NCBI GenBank assembly: GCA_002104945.1
Contig: MCFH01000011.1
Location: 443,501-507,500 of the forward strand
DNA: 64,000 bases
Source: Piromyces finnis
Lineage: Eukaryota > Neocallimastigomycota > Neocallimastigomycetes > Neocallimastigales > Neocallimastigaceae
Reading direction: 5' to 3'
Of the stretch, positions 14,456 to 31,060 are shown piece by piece. The translations under genes were made by a program, and so were the position numbers. The notes under the pieces were generated by a model. It did not search any database. It was not told the DNA's origin and saw only the letters and a list, made by a program, of their open reading frames with translations. Numbering within the stretch: position 1 is the stretch's first letter; each line of letters begins with the position of its first letter.

Positions 14456-14649
14456 TGCATTTTAATGATATAGATATCTTAGATGACTCTATTTTTGCAA
14501 CTTTAGTTGGATATGAAATAGTGGCTTCAGATAAGTATCATTTATATTTATTATATATATATTTTTTTTTACCTACATTTTATGTTCACACACTCCTTCA
14601 TCCTATTGAAGTCAAAATAAAAATAAAAATAAAAAAAATAAATTTATAA
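14455..14649 (+). other. overlapping -1-frame extension of the ankyrin gene (possible frameshifted C-terminus)
   Basis: The ankyrin frame closes at a TGATG overlap, and a second open frame of 64 codons runs from that ATG. Its first 30 or so residues (acidic and hydrophobic, with ILDDSIFATLVGYEIVASDK) look like protein rather than random AT-rich translation. The rest is low-complexity Y/L/I and K/I. It may be the real C-terminus displaced by a one-base error or mutation, or an unrelated open frame. Confidence 0.3.
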
Positions 14650-14680
14650 AATATTTAATCATTCCTAATTTTTTTTTTTT

Positions 14681-14810
14681 TTTTTTTAAAATCTATTAAG
14701 ATATTGTTTTTATTTAATTAGTATATATATATTCTTTGTATTTTTTTAAAATCTATTAAGATATTGTTTTTATTTAATTAGTATATATATATATATATTC
14801 TTTGTATTTA
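14681..14810. repeat. 60-bp direct tandem repeat, 2 copies
   Basis: A poly-T plus AAAATCTATTAAGATATTG unit starting at 14681 is repeated from 14741. The copies are nearly identical and differ by a TA-dinucleotide expansion in the second. It lies just 3' of the ankyrin gene. Confidence 0.85.
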
Positions 14811-15207
14811 AATTGTTTGCCTAATTATAAATAATTAGTAGTAGTAGTAGTAGTAATATATAATAATAATTAATTGATTCAGGAGAAGCAAAGTACGCAA
14901 AGTAGATCAAACGATGATTCTTGTAATAATTTTAAATATTAAGGATGACTTTTTTTTTTTTGGTTTGTTAAGCTTATTATTTTGTTTCGTATAGTTACCC
15001 TTTTTTTTTTTTTTTTTTTTTTTTTTTGTAGGAATCACAAAATTATATAGTTTATAAAATTTATAAAATAGTTTTGTGTATATTTTTATACATGTAGCTA
15101 TAATATTTATTTTTTCATGTAGGAATTAATTTATTCTTTATGGATCAATTTCATCCAAAAATCATTTATAAAAATTTTTTATATCATCAACAAAAGTTTT
15201 ATAATTA

Positions 15208-15441
15208 TTATTTTTTTTTTATTATTATATACAAATATTTTTTCATATCTTGAACAATTTTTAATTTTTTTGGTGATGGCATCAAATTCAAGGACCTCGC
15301 TAGTTTCTTTCGTAGAGGTCCTGAGATGTTTTGAACCTGATAAGGATAAATAAATTTCTTAACCCATCCAACAACATCAGGGATTAGAGATTGGTTTACA
15401 GACAAGAGTTCTTTAAGACCTAAAAAGGTTCTGTTTTTCAC
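15208..15441 (-). other. orphan coding-like segment, possible exon or gene relic
   Basis: An open frame of about 70 codons on the minus strand encodes a basic, non-repetitive peptide including VNQSLIPDVVGWVKKFIYPY and RKKLARSLNLMPSPKKLK. Base composition over 15240-15430 is clearly less AT-biased than the flanks, as in the real exons of this window. A possible acceptor AG sits just upstream in transcription direction (about 15442-15446). I could not join it in phase to a further exon and recognise no family. It may be an exon of an undetected gene or a decayed fragment. Confidence 0.3.
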
Positions 15442-16335
15442 TCTCTATCTTATTTATATAAAAATATTTACCTAAAAATCATTTGGTATACTACAGAATT
15501 AAAAAAAAAAAAAAAAAAAACTAGTATAAATCCACCTGTATCAATTACTTATTTAATTAATAATATTCAGACAATGTCATACTATTCTTGGGGGGAGAAG
15601 TCATATAAATTATTAGAAAGAATCTTATCAAAAGAAAACCTTATGTCAGACACCTGTTCAAACTTTTGTCCTTATCGTACTCAAAATTTGTTAAATAGAG
15701 AAATCAGTTCATTCATTTTGTATAATGATATCTTTACTAATTTTTATTATTAAAAAATACTTTAACATTCAAAATGATTCAAAAAAATGATTTTGAATAA
15801 AAAATTAACTCTTACAAATTGTGTCATCCTCTTAGAACGGGAATGCTATAAAAGGAGATACCAGTATTTATATTAATTTTTTTTTTTTTAATAATAAATA
15901 TATAGGCAGTTATTTTTAAATAGGTTGGCCGTTATTCTTATGGAAATAAAAAATTTCTTTTTAATTATTTTGTTAATAAAATTAATATACACTAGCTTAA
16001 CGTGTATTTTCTAAAAAATAATCCATTTGTTTTTAAAAACTATCAAAAAAACCTTTTTTTGTGATTCATTCAACCTTTTTTTTTTTTTTTCTAATTATCA
16101 TAAATTTAAAATTTAATGAAATATATGAAATATATAAAATAATATGGAATATTAATTAAAAATAATAATCATAATAATAAAAAGTCATTATATTTAAAAA
16201 GACGCTTTAAAATTAATATAGTGTTGTGATATAATATTTTGTTTCTGGGCAAAACTTTTTTAATTGTAAAAAGTATAATTTCAAATAATCCCATTAAAAA
16301 AAGGGTTGAATCTGAAAATAGAATAGGATAGCAAT

Positions 16336-16375
<40 letters not shown>

Positions 16376-16558
16376 ACTCGATAAAAGAAATAAACAAAAA
16401 AGAATTAAAGTTTTAAGAATTTTATTTTAATTTTTTTTTTAAAAAAAAAATTCTTAAACTTTTTTAATCTTTTTGAAAATTATAATTATGTTTATCATTT
16501 TATTAAATATTCTTTTTTTACTCTTTAAAGTAATACTATTAATCTAATCACTTTATCC

Positions 16559-16696
16559 ATTAATAACTTACCACAACAACTACTAATAAAAATAAATAAT
16601 TTCAATTAATAACTTATCACAACAACTACTAATAAAAATAAGTAATTTCAATTAATAACTTATCACAACAATTACTAATAAAAATAAATAATTTCA
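16559..16696. repeat. 46-bp tandem repeat, 3 copies
   Basis: Three consecutive copies (16559-16604, 16605-16650, 16651-16696) of a unit beginning ATTAATAACTTA with an internal CACAACAACTACTAA block. They differ by a few substitutions. Confidence 0.9.
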
Positions 16697-16819
16697 AAGT
16701 TATAAAATTTACTAAATTAATAGACAATAATTAATAAAAATAAAATTTACTAATATTGTTTTTTTTTATTATAGCAATAGAACGGTCATTAAAAATAAGT
16801 TTATTTGCTTATTTTAATG

Positions 16820-16857
<38 letters not shown>

Positions 16858-17540
16858 CCCATGATTAAATCAATGAAATTGAATAAATATTTATCATATT
16901 TATATCCTATCTCCATTCATTATAACCTTTTATTTTCATAATAATTTAACTTTTTATACTAACTAGGTTTATTTTATTTTTTTAATATTAAAAGTTTTGT
17001 TAGTTCAACAAACAGAACTTTATTTCTTTTATTATTAGTAACCTTTTTTTTCCTCACCGTCATCTTTTACTATTATATAAACAAGGAATATAATATACCT
17101 TTTCTAAACCTTTTAAATAATTCATCAATTGAGTTATACCACTATCGCTATAAAAAAAAAAAAACTGTTCATACTCTAAAGTAATTACTATCATTATAAA
17201 TAATTATAATGATAATTTTTATATAAAAAATCCTTTTTTTTATTGTGTCATATGAATTTAATAAAAATTAAATTTATAATTTAAAAATTGATTTTAACCA
17301 GTTTTATAATAAAATATTCCTAGTTACAGCTGAAAGTATGATTGACTATAATCATTAGTATCATCATCATAAATAGTATTAACGTATTAACTATCCTTCA
17401 CTAGTATTATTATTTTTTAATATTAATAAATATAAATATAAATAAATACCTTTTTTTTTTTTTATAATAATATTTATTATTATTAGTTATGTATTCTTAA
17501 TTCTATATTATATCCTTACTATAATCATGATTATCATTAC

Positions 17541-17757
17541 TATTTAAAATTCAAAATCCTTTTTTTTTATTATCATATGTTATCATATGAAATAACCAAA
17601 ATTTTTTTTTAAAAAAATTGACATTTAAATTAATTCAATATATTAATATATTTAAAATTCAAAATCCTTTTTTTTTATTATCATATGTTATCATATGAAA
17701 TAACCAAAATTTTTTTTTAAAAAAATTGACATTTAAATTAATTCAATATATTAATAT
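17541..17757. repeat. 108-bp tandem duplication
   Basis: Two adjacent copies begin at 17541 and 17649 (TATTTAAAATTCAAAATCC) and appear identical over almost their whole length, which suggests a recent event. Each contains a small direct repeat of TATCATATG. Confidence 0.9.
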
Positions 17758-18000
17758 GACTACTAATATATTATTATATTTATTAATAAATTATTATTTA
17801 ATTTATATTATTTAATAATTCATTTTTGAATTACTCGTTGAAAATGGATTGGTTTAAAATTCATATAGATTTTTCCAAAAAAGGAATACAAAATAATTAA
17901 TTTATTTTGTAAAACTATTAAAAGTTTAATAGAATAAAATCTTTCATCTTTTTTTTTTTTTTTTTTTTTAAAAAAATATAATTATAAATATATTTATATT

Positions 18001-18079
18001 TACAATGTCTTGTTAATCTACAATGTCTTGTTAATCTACAATGCCTTGTTAATCATCAATTTCTTGTTAATCTACAATG
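18001..18079. repeat. 18-bp tandem repeat, about 4.5 copies
   Basis: Repeats of TACAATGTCTTGTTAATC with degeneration in the third and fourth copies. It is a short minisatellite with no coding frame across it. Confidence 0.85.
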
Positions 18080-18678
18080 TTTTTTTGGATGATGCTTTAA
18101 TTTTTTATAAATTATTTGATATGAAATATGAATAAGATCCTTTTATTAATAATTACATAAAATAGATTAAAATAGTCCTGTAATAACGTGACACTAAAAT
18201 CAATTGAGGTATGAATAAATTAAAGTGATACCATAGATTTATTTTTTTAATTGAAATAATAAAAGCAAAAAATTATAATTTTATGATATGGAAATGATTT
18301 CTTTTATTATTTTTATTTATAATATTTTATATTTTATTATATTTTTATTTTTTTATACTTTAAATTGTTCATTAAACAAACAAAATCAAAGTATTTTTAA
18401 TTTTTTTTGCTTCTCATTATGAATAGCCATAAATTACATACATTTAAAACTTTAATACATTAAATATCTCCCTAAATAAAAAAGGAAATAGTATCGAGTT
18501 ACAAACCTATTACACTATAAATTATTATATTCTGTATATTGTAATACATTTTACAACATATTAAATAACCGCCGTTCATTATTTTATTTTTCAAAAAAAT
18601 TTTCCTACATAAATTAATTTTAAATTAAATTATACTAATTAAAGTTTAGTCATTAGTATTGTTGATATTTAGGATTGA

Positions 18679-18708
18679 AACCAGAACCAAGATTAGGGCT
18701 GGTTTTTT
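18679..18708. other. 7-bp stem hairpin followed by T-run
   Basis: AAACCAG and CTGGTTT form a perfect stem around a loop of about 15 bases, followed by TTTTG. The patch is less AT-rich than its surroundings. No gene is adjacent; significance is unknown. Confidence 0.25.
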
Positions 18709-19055
18709 GTTAGAGAATTATAGAAAATAATAGGATTATTCATCATTTTTATATTATCCTACGAACATGGTTTTTTCCTTTTTTTTTAATTTATATAAAT
18801 TTGAAACATTTGTCATAAAAAATAAATGAATAAGAATTTACTAAATTCTATAAATTATAGATGAAATGCTTTTTATTGGTTCATTTTTCCATGATAAAAA
18901 AAAAAGTTTAAAAATTAGTAAAAACCTGTTTAATTAGTAAATATTTCATTATCATAATACCTATTTTATATATTTTAAATATTAGTTTTAAATATTAGAA
19001 TAGTAGTATAGACATACGATTAAAATTAAAAGGACGGCACAACATTATCATTATA

Positions 19056-19170
19056 ATATTCACAAGTTAAGGAATTCAACGAATTATACTATTTTATTAT
19101 ATTCACAAGTTAAGAAATTCAACGAATTATACTATTTTATTATATTCACAAGTTAAGAAATTCAATAAAC
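19056..19170. repeat. 43-bp tandem repeat, about 2.7 copies
   Basis: Units begin ATATTCACAAGTTAAG at 19056, 19099 and 19142. The first two are complete and the third is truncated after about 28 bases. Confidence 0.9.
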
Positions 19171-21254
19171 CTTATTATCGTATTACATTTTCTACTTTTA
19201 TTATTCAATAAAAAAATAGTATTAAATCGTTTATTATTTTAATAGTTTTAATATATTGGAATAGTGTTGGAATTTTCTTTCTTTTAACCATTATCATAAG
19301 AAAAAAAAAATAAATATAAATAACAGGTAAAAACGAGAAAGGATGTGAATATAAAAAAGTGACATTCGTTATAAAAGAAAAGAAAAGGAATTTTATTTTT
19401 CTAAAGAAAAAACGTTTTTTTTTTTGGTATTTTTTATATAAAAAAAAAGCGAAAAAAAAGCGAAAAAAAAAAAAAATTTTTTTCTTTAAAACTATTAATT
19501 AAAATTAAAAAAAAATTTTTTTTTCTATTTAAATTATAAATACAAAAAAAGTTTTTTTTTTCTTTTTTCTTTAAAAAAAAATTAAAAAAAAACCAGAAAA
19601 AGCAAAGTTTTTTTTATTCAGAAAGTTAACAATAACAACGCCAAAAAAAAAACAAAAAAAAAAAAAAAAAAAAACTAATGATTTATTAGTTAAAAAAAAA
19701 ACGGCTTTAAACGTTGAAGTATTTTAACAAAAAAAAAAAAAAAAAAACGAAAATAAATAAAATTAAAAATTTATAAAAAAAAAACCAAATTAAAAGAATA
19801 TAATACTTTTACCAATTATTATTATTATTATTATAGAATAAAAACAAGAATAAAAATCATTTTATTAAAACAAAATACAAAAAATAAAGAAATTATATTT
19901 ATTATATATATGTTAAAAAGAATTCCAACAAAATAAACCCATCCATTTAATAGTTGTATTGAAATAAAAAAAATTCTTTTGAATAGTTTTTTGAAAATAT
20001 TAAAAATAAATCCAAATATTCCAATAGTTAATTCGAATTAAAAAAAAAAAAGTAAGCATTGACTGATTTTTAATAAATTTATATTTTTTTATTTATTTAT
20101 TCTAAAAGAGGACTTTGAATCATAAAAATAATGTATACATTAATGTTTAATGTATACATAATTTTTAAAATGTAAATGAAATGAAATTTTTGACTTTTTA
20201 AATTTGAAATAATTTTTTAATAGATTAAAATATATTAAAAAATTAATGAAATATAAATACAATTATATTATAGAATATATTGTGAAATATAAATAATATA
20301 AGAATAGAATAGAATTTGAATATATTATTAATATATTTTGGAAAAAAAGGTGATTTTTTAAAAAAAGAAAGTTAAAGAATAATAAAAAAAAAATGAATTT
20401 AAGTTTTTTTAAAAAAAAAAAAAAGTATCAACAAAATAGGAAGATATAAAATAAAGAAAAAATGCCTTCTTTTTTTTTTAGGAAATTTAATAAATTTAAA
20501 AGTGAGCCTATTATTATTTATTGTCCTAAAAAAATACTAAAGAAAAGTGTAAAGTACATCAATAGAATAAAATATAATAATGATAATAGGCTTGATGTAA
20601 AATAATGTCAAGTATAACCCCCTTATTTAATACTATTTAATTTAAAAAAAAAAAAAAGTTTTTAAAAACTTTATATATCCTTTAATAATAAATGTAAATA
20701 TTGATACACACATTGATAGGTTGTAATATTTATTAAAATGTAACGATTAAAATATAAAAAAAAGTCCTTTATTTACATAGCTATATATTGACATATATAT
20801 CTTTTTTTATTATATTAAATTTAACATGCTAACATTTTATATATATATATAAATTTTTTTTTTTAATAGTTTATTCGTATACTAAATTCATAAAACTCTT
20901 ATTTATTTTAATATCATTAACCAATACAAAGAAGAAAAAGAATTTTTAACATTGATACACACTAAAAAGCCTTTTGTGAATTAAAATCCATATTTAATTT
21001 ATTTAAATTTTGTTTGTCACTTTATTTATTAAAGAAAAGAAGAAGAAAAAAAACTTTAGAATACTCTTTACTATTAAAAGTTCAATATTTATAAAAAATT
21101 TTTGAATTAAAAAAAAAATAAATTTGGTTTTGATAACCTTTTAAAATATACCTAAATATTCAATACACACTTATTGTCTTGTGATATCGGAATATTGGAA
21201 ATATACACTTTTTTTTTTTTTGTAGACTTTAAAAATTAATTTAATATCAACACC

Positions 21255-21975
21255 ATGAAGTTCAAGGATAGAATATATTTACTTCTCTCTTACACAAATG
21301 CAACGGATATTAAAACAAAATATCCAAATTTCAAAACGATATTGTTATTAAACGTTTTTGGTGTTCTACTTTATTTTGTTATACCTACATTTTTAGCTAA
21401 AGCAATATTTACACTGATATTAATAGCTATTAACCTTTTATTTAAAGAAGTTAGAGGAATTGTTATTACATTTATACCAATTATGTTATGTAAGTAAAAA
21501 TAACAAGATTAGAAAAAAAATTTTTTTTTATACTTTATAATTAGAGAGAAAAAAAATTCAAAGAAAAAAAAAAGTGTTGTAAAAAAAATTTAATGAAAAA
21601 AAATATTTATAATTAAATATATTTTTATATACAATTATGTATGTAAATATAGGGGTATTATTATTCGCTTCTGCAAAAGATATTCCTATGAGTTGGAGAA
21701 GACCAATTGATGTTTCTACATTGTATAGTTGGGAAAAAAAGCTTGGTTCTTTTTGCTTTAAATTAAATGATTATAATAATGTTTTTTTGGACTTATTAGC
21801 TTGGTTACCTTACGGTATCATTCACTATATAATGCCATTTTTAGTTGGTATCTATTTGATGCTTTTTTATAAACCAACTTATACCTCTGCTTATCTCTTC
21901 TTTTTTGGTATCATGAATGTCGCTGGTGTCATCACTCAACTTTTCTGGCCCACTTCACCACCATGTAAGTATCCT

Positions 21976-22007
<32 letters not shown>

Positions 22008-22969
22008 TAATAGTTTTCAATATAAAAATTTGTTGTAGTCTTGAATGATTTTAGAATTAATATCATTCATTATAAAATCATCATTTTATCCTGAAATGAT
22101 TTTTGAAATGGAAGAGGATAGATATAAAAAATTGTTTAACAATAAAAATTAAATAATTGATTTTTAATATATATATTTTGCTTTATTCCCCTTTATTTTT
22201 TTTTTTTTTTCACATAGGGTATTACTTAAAAAATAAAACAAACCCAGCAGATTATTCTATGCATGGTGATCCAGCAGGTCTTCAAAGAATCGATGATTTA
22301 TTCCATATTAGCTTCTATAATCCAACTTTTACTGGAAATCCACTTCCATGGGGTGCATGGCCTTCCTTACATTCAGGCTTTGCTTCTTACTCAGCTGTAT
22401 TCCTTACTTACCTTTATCCAAAAATTGGTCCTTTCTTTTTCATTTATGTTGCATGGATTTGGTGGGCTACTATGTATCTCGGTCATCATTATTTAGTTGA
22501 CCTTATTGGTGGTTTTGTTTATGCATTTGTCAGTGCTCTTGGTGCAGTTATTTATCTTCAAATAAAGAAACCACACCACAAGGATTACGCAGAATTAAAA
22601 TCTATTATGGTTCAAGAATATGATTACAAATTATTGGCTAATGGAATTAATAATAAAGGAATGTATGGTAAGGGAGAATTGTCAGAATCTGTAAAAAAAC
22701 TTTTAGGTGAAAGTTCTGGAACAATAAATATATTAAATGATGGTGAAGAAAGTAGTATATCAAATGATCAAAATACTGCTGTAAATGATAAAAGACAACC
22801 TAATGAACATATTGTGGTTATTGATCATCAAAACTCTTTGAATATACCAAATGATCAAAACATGGATAGATTAAGTATGATTTCAAATATAGATAAGGAT
22901 TCTTCATTGGATTATCAAACAAGTATGAAAGATAGTCATATTGATATTACAAATGCAAATTATATTTAA
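21255..22969 (+). CDS. inositol phosphorylceramide synthase-like protein (Aur1 type, PAP2 fold)
   Basis: Three exons, 21255-21489, 21653-21964 and 22218-22969, give 432 residues. Both junctions split a TGG codon as T|GG with GTAAGT donors, and both restore a Trp. The family is shown by FWPTSPP continuing into WYYLKNKTNPADYSMHGDPAG across the second junction, then GAWPSLHSG with His234 and GHHYLVD with His273 and Asp277, the catalytic triad pattern of fungal Aur1 proteins. Several hydrophobic helices precede and surround these. Known Aur1 enzymes sit in the Golgi membrane and move phosphoinositol from phosphatidylinositol to ceramide, and are the target of aureobasidin A. After about residue 310 the tail is hydrophilic and Asn/Asp/Ser-rich, probably cytosolic. 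Another PAP2-superfamily lipid phosphotransferase cannot be fully excluded. Confidence 0.88.
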
Positions 22970-24930
22970 AAGAATTTTTTTTTATTTTCATGATTATTAT
23001 TATTATTAATTTTATATATATATATTTTTTTGGAATTTTAAAACAATTTATATTCAATATATATATAATATAACACATAATATTATTTCAATTTATTATA
23101 TTATTCTTTCTTTTATTATTATTCTATTATTTATTTTTTTTTATGTATAATTATTTTTTTTTTTTTTTCAATTTTTGAATAATGATTACTATCCTTTTTT
23201 TTTTTTTTTTTTCAATTATTATATTAATTATATATATATATATCTTATTTCATTTAAAAATATTAATCATTTTTTTCTTTTATTTTAATTCCTATTATAA
23301 TGATTTAGATAAATAAAAAATTAGTAGTAGTAGAATGGAAAGAAAAGAAAGAAAATAGAGAATAGAAAAAAAAAAAAAAAATTGGAAAAATAGAAAAAAT
23401 AGAAAAAAATGAAATAGATAAATATAAATCAAATCAAATAGAATAATAATAATTTTGAAGAAGAAGAAAAAAATAATGATTGATAATAATAATAATTAAA
23501 AAAAAAAATAATAATAATAATAATATAGAACAAAAAATCCAAAATATAAAAAAAAAAAATAGAAAATAAATAAGAAGGAAAAAAAAAAAATAGTTATAAA
23601 AAACATTTTTTTATTCATTCAACAAGAAACTTCCCTATTTTTTTTTTTTTTTTTGGAAATATAAAAGAAATAAAAAAAAAAAAAATCAATATCATATTTC
23701 ATCTTTTTTTTAAAAGTTACCTATTGACGTTGAATATAAACTTTATTAGTTTCAACTAGATAATTCAAGTAATATTGGAATATAAAATTCATTAGTATTA
23801 ATAAAAGCAATATAATTTGAAAATTTAAAAAAGAAAAAGTGGAATATTGATTTTTATTTAGAATGGAATTAAAATGGATTTTTTTTTTTTTTTTTAAGAA
23901 AAAAAAGTATGGAATAGTGGATATTTATTATCTATATATAGATTTTAATGTAATGGAATAAAAAAAAAAATAAGGAGAAAGAGAAAAAATTAAAAGTGGA
24001 ATGAGATTTTTACTATTTTTTCTATCCTTATAATAATTTAATTTTATTTTATTTTTATAAAGGATTTGAGAAAAGAAATCTATCAAAAGTCATTAAAAAC
24101 GATCAATTATTGGATTTATTCATTAATAATATATATTTAAAAAAAAAAAAAAAAAAATTTTTTTATATATTCTATAAAATAGCTGATTTATATTATTTCT
24201 TTTTTTTTTTATAATTTATTAATTAAATATATATAATTTTTACAATTAATTTTTCTTTTTTTCTTTCTTCATTCTTTCTCTTTTTTTTTTTTCTCTTCTT
24301 TCTTCTTTTTAATATAGAATTAGAGAAAGAATAAAAAAAAAAAAATTATTAAATATTATTAAATAGGCATCAAGATTTTATTTATATATTTATTATTAAA
24401 AAAAAAAAATTTAACAATAGAAACAACTATAATAACTTAGACACAACTTTTTAATTTAAAATGTAATTATTTTAATTCAATTATTTCATTTTTAAAATAT
24501 TCATTCATTCTTTGATAAATTCAAATTTTTTTATATTATTTTATTCGAATTCATCATTATATTAATTTAAAATAAAAAAAAAAAAAAAAAAAAACATCAA
24601 CAGAAATATATTTAAAAAATAGTAAAAAAATAAAAGGTTTTTATATTGAGTACAATAAATTATTCAATAGAACATTTATATTATTACTAATTTTGTTTTG
24701 AAAAAAAAAATAATAATAATAATAATTTGGATATATCTATGATTGTGTTTAATAAAAATTGGTATTTATTTATTTATTTTTTTTATAAAAATGGTAATAT
24801 AATGTGGTTTTATATTAATATTTTTTCTTCTCCCAATAAAATAATTTCTTAAAGGTAAATTCTAACGTATCACTGTAACACTTTTATAATTATTAAATAA
24901 ATGTAAAATCCATCCGCCATTTTTATTCTT

Positions 24931-25095
24931 TGCAATACTTTTAATCCTGTTGGCTAAGATCAAATGTAAAAGTATTTGTTCTTTTCAGTGACAACTGAAA
25001 GGAGTTTTTTTAATGCTTCTTGGTTGTCTTACTTATTATTAAGATCAGTTGAAGCATCCTTTAGTATGCAAAAAATGCTTCAACCAGCATTTTAC
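24931..25095 (+). ncRNA. U2 spliceosomal snRNA-like gene with altered branch-site region
   Basis: The block TTGGCTAAGATCAA (24950-24963), then TGTTCTTTTCAGTG (24977-24990) and ACAACTGAAA (24991-25000), matches the conserved 5' half of U2 snRNA. Stem IIa is intact: CTTTTCAGT (24981-24989) pairs with ACTGAAAGG (24994-25002). A GAGTTTTTTTAA stretch after it fits an Sm site. Two 3' stems follow: ATGCTTC (25013-25019) with GAAGCAT (25051-25057), and AAAATGC (25072-25078) with GCATTTT (25087-25093). The branch-site recognition sequence, normally GTAGTA, reads GTA-AAA-GTA (24966-24974), three bases longer. It may be a divergent functional U2, a minor paralog or a pseudogene. Ends are estimated from structure. 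Confidence 0.8.
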
Positions 25096-25708
25096 CACCA
25101 CTGATGTTCCTAGTTCCCGAGTTTTATTATATAAATATTTTTTATTAAAAAATACCATAATAATAAAGCCATTAGTAAATTTTATAAATAATAAAATATA
25201 GGTGAAAAGAAATGATAAAATATAAAGTTTGCCTATTAAAAAAAAAAGATTTTTTTTAACATTTATAATAAAAGAAGAAATTAATATTAAAAATTTATAA
25301 TTATTTATAAAAATGTAAAGTATAAAAGTTGGTAATAATACTTTTTTTTTTTTTTACCATTAATACAAATTATAATACAAATCATAATTTTTGTATTATA
25401 ATTTGACTATTTTTTATTGTATTTTAAAAAAAAAATATTTTTATTAAATATTTTAGTTATTAATCTACTTTTAATATTTATTTTATTAAATTTTTAATAA
25501 AATCCTCTAAAGGAAGTTGCTATGGATTAATTCATCAAATAAATATTATAGAGTATAAAAAAAAATGCTATCTATTAATATGTTAATGAAATAATAATTT
25601 TTATGATATATTTCAAAAAGTGTTAAACGTCTAATACTTTAAATATTCTATTATTTATTTATTTATAGGGGAATAGGAAAAAAAAAAAAAACGAAAATTT
25701 ATTTGTGA

Positions 25709-25749
<41 letters not shown>

Positions 25750-25766
25750 TAATTATTATTATTCTA

Positions 25767-25825
<59 letters not shown>
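25709..25825. repeat. (ATT)n microsatellite
   Basis: About 115 bases of nearly perfect ATT repeats with two short interruptions. It lies immediately 3' of the minus-strand gene that ends at 25836. Confidence 0.95.
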
Positions 25826-25826
<1 letters not shown>

Positions 25827-25835
25827 TAAATAAAA

Positions 25836-30402
<4,567 letters not shown>

Positions 30403-31060
30403 TCCTCTAAAAACAGTTATTATAATAACAGTTTATTTTATTTGGCGTATTCTATATATTCTATATAATTTTTTTTTTAGAATATATAAATTTAAGAGTA
30501 ATTTATCTAGGGTCTTATATTTTTAAATAAAATGAATGAAAGATTTTTATTTTTTGGTTATATCTTTTTATTATTTTTTAAAATATATTAAAATTTTAAT
30601 TATAATTATTAAAAAATTTTTTTTTTTTTTTTGCTGCTTTCATTTTGTAAGTTAATTATATATTTAATTTTATTAATAGCTTTTCCACAAAAATTGTTTT
30701 TTATTTATTTATTTATTAAATATTTTTTATTTCTTTTTATATATTCTCTTTCTTTTTTTTTTCTTTTTTTTTTTTTATTATAGGATTTTAAACTTTATAA
30801 AGTATTTAAACAATTCATAATTTTAAAATTTTCATATTCAAAGGTTATAATTAATTAATTTTATAATTAATTATTTTTTTTAAAAAAATCTTGGATATTA
30901 AAAAAATATAAAAGAAAAATATTAAAAAGAATAATTTTTAACCAATCATTTTTTATAAAATTAAACATCTTTAACTTTTTGAAAATTTTAAATTTTTTTT
31001 TTTTTTTTTGATAATTATAGAGAAATTGAAAAGACAATTTTGAAATTTTTAAATCAAAAG
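30403..31060. other. divergent intergenic region
   Basis: A spacer of about 660 bases between two divergently transcribed starts (coiled-coil gene on minus, Nep1 on plus). It is T-rich and A-rich homopolymers only, and presumably holds both promoters. No specific site recognised. Confidence 0.5.

Larger units (their letters stand above)
14456..21254. other. long gene-poor region with local tandem duplications
   Basis: About 6.8 kb without a convincing gene. It holds at least five separate short tandem duplications (listed individually), many homopolymers including an A-run of about 35 near 16340-16373, and one weak coding-like patch on the minus strand at 15208-15441. The last 1.5 kb before the Aur1-like gene is homopolymer-rich and presumably promoter and leader. 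Confidence 0.5.
22970..25835. other. intergenic region containing a U2-like snRNA gene
   Basis: Between the convergent Aur1-like and coiled-coil genes. It is mostly homopolymers and AT simple sequence, with the U2-like RNA at 24931-25095 and an (ATT)n tract at its right end. Confidence 0.6.

Noticed and set aside
15574-15753. Short plus-strand open frame from an ATG at 15574
   Set aside because: Fewer than 60 codons with no motif or splice context, overlapping the area of the minus-strand orphan segment; not enough support.
16559-16696. Regularly spaced repeats, considered as a CRISPR array
   Set aside because: The copies are directly adjacent with no unique spacers, and the context is eukaryotic.
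22263-22496. Plus-strand open frame of 77 codons overlapping the synthase
   Set aside because: Alternative frame of the third exon of the Aur1-like gene, which carries the catalytic motifs in its own frame.
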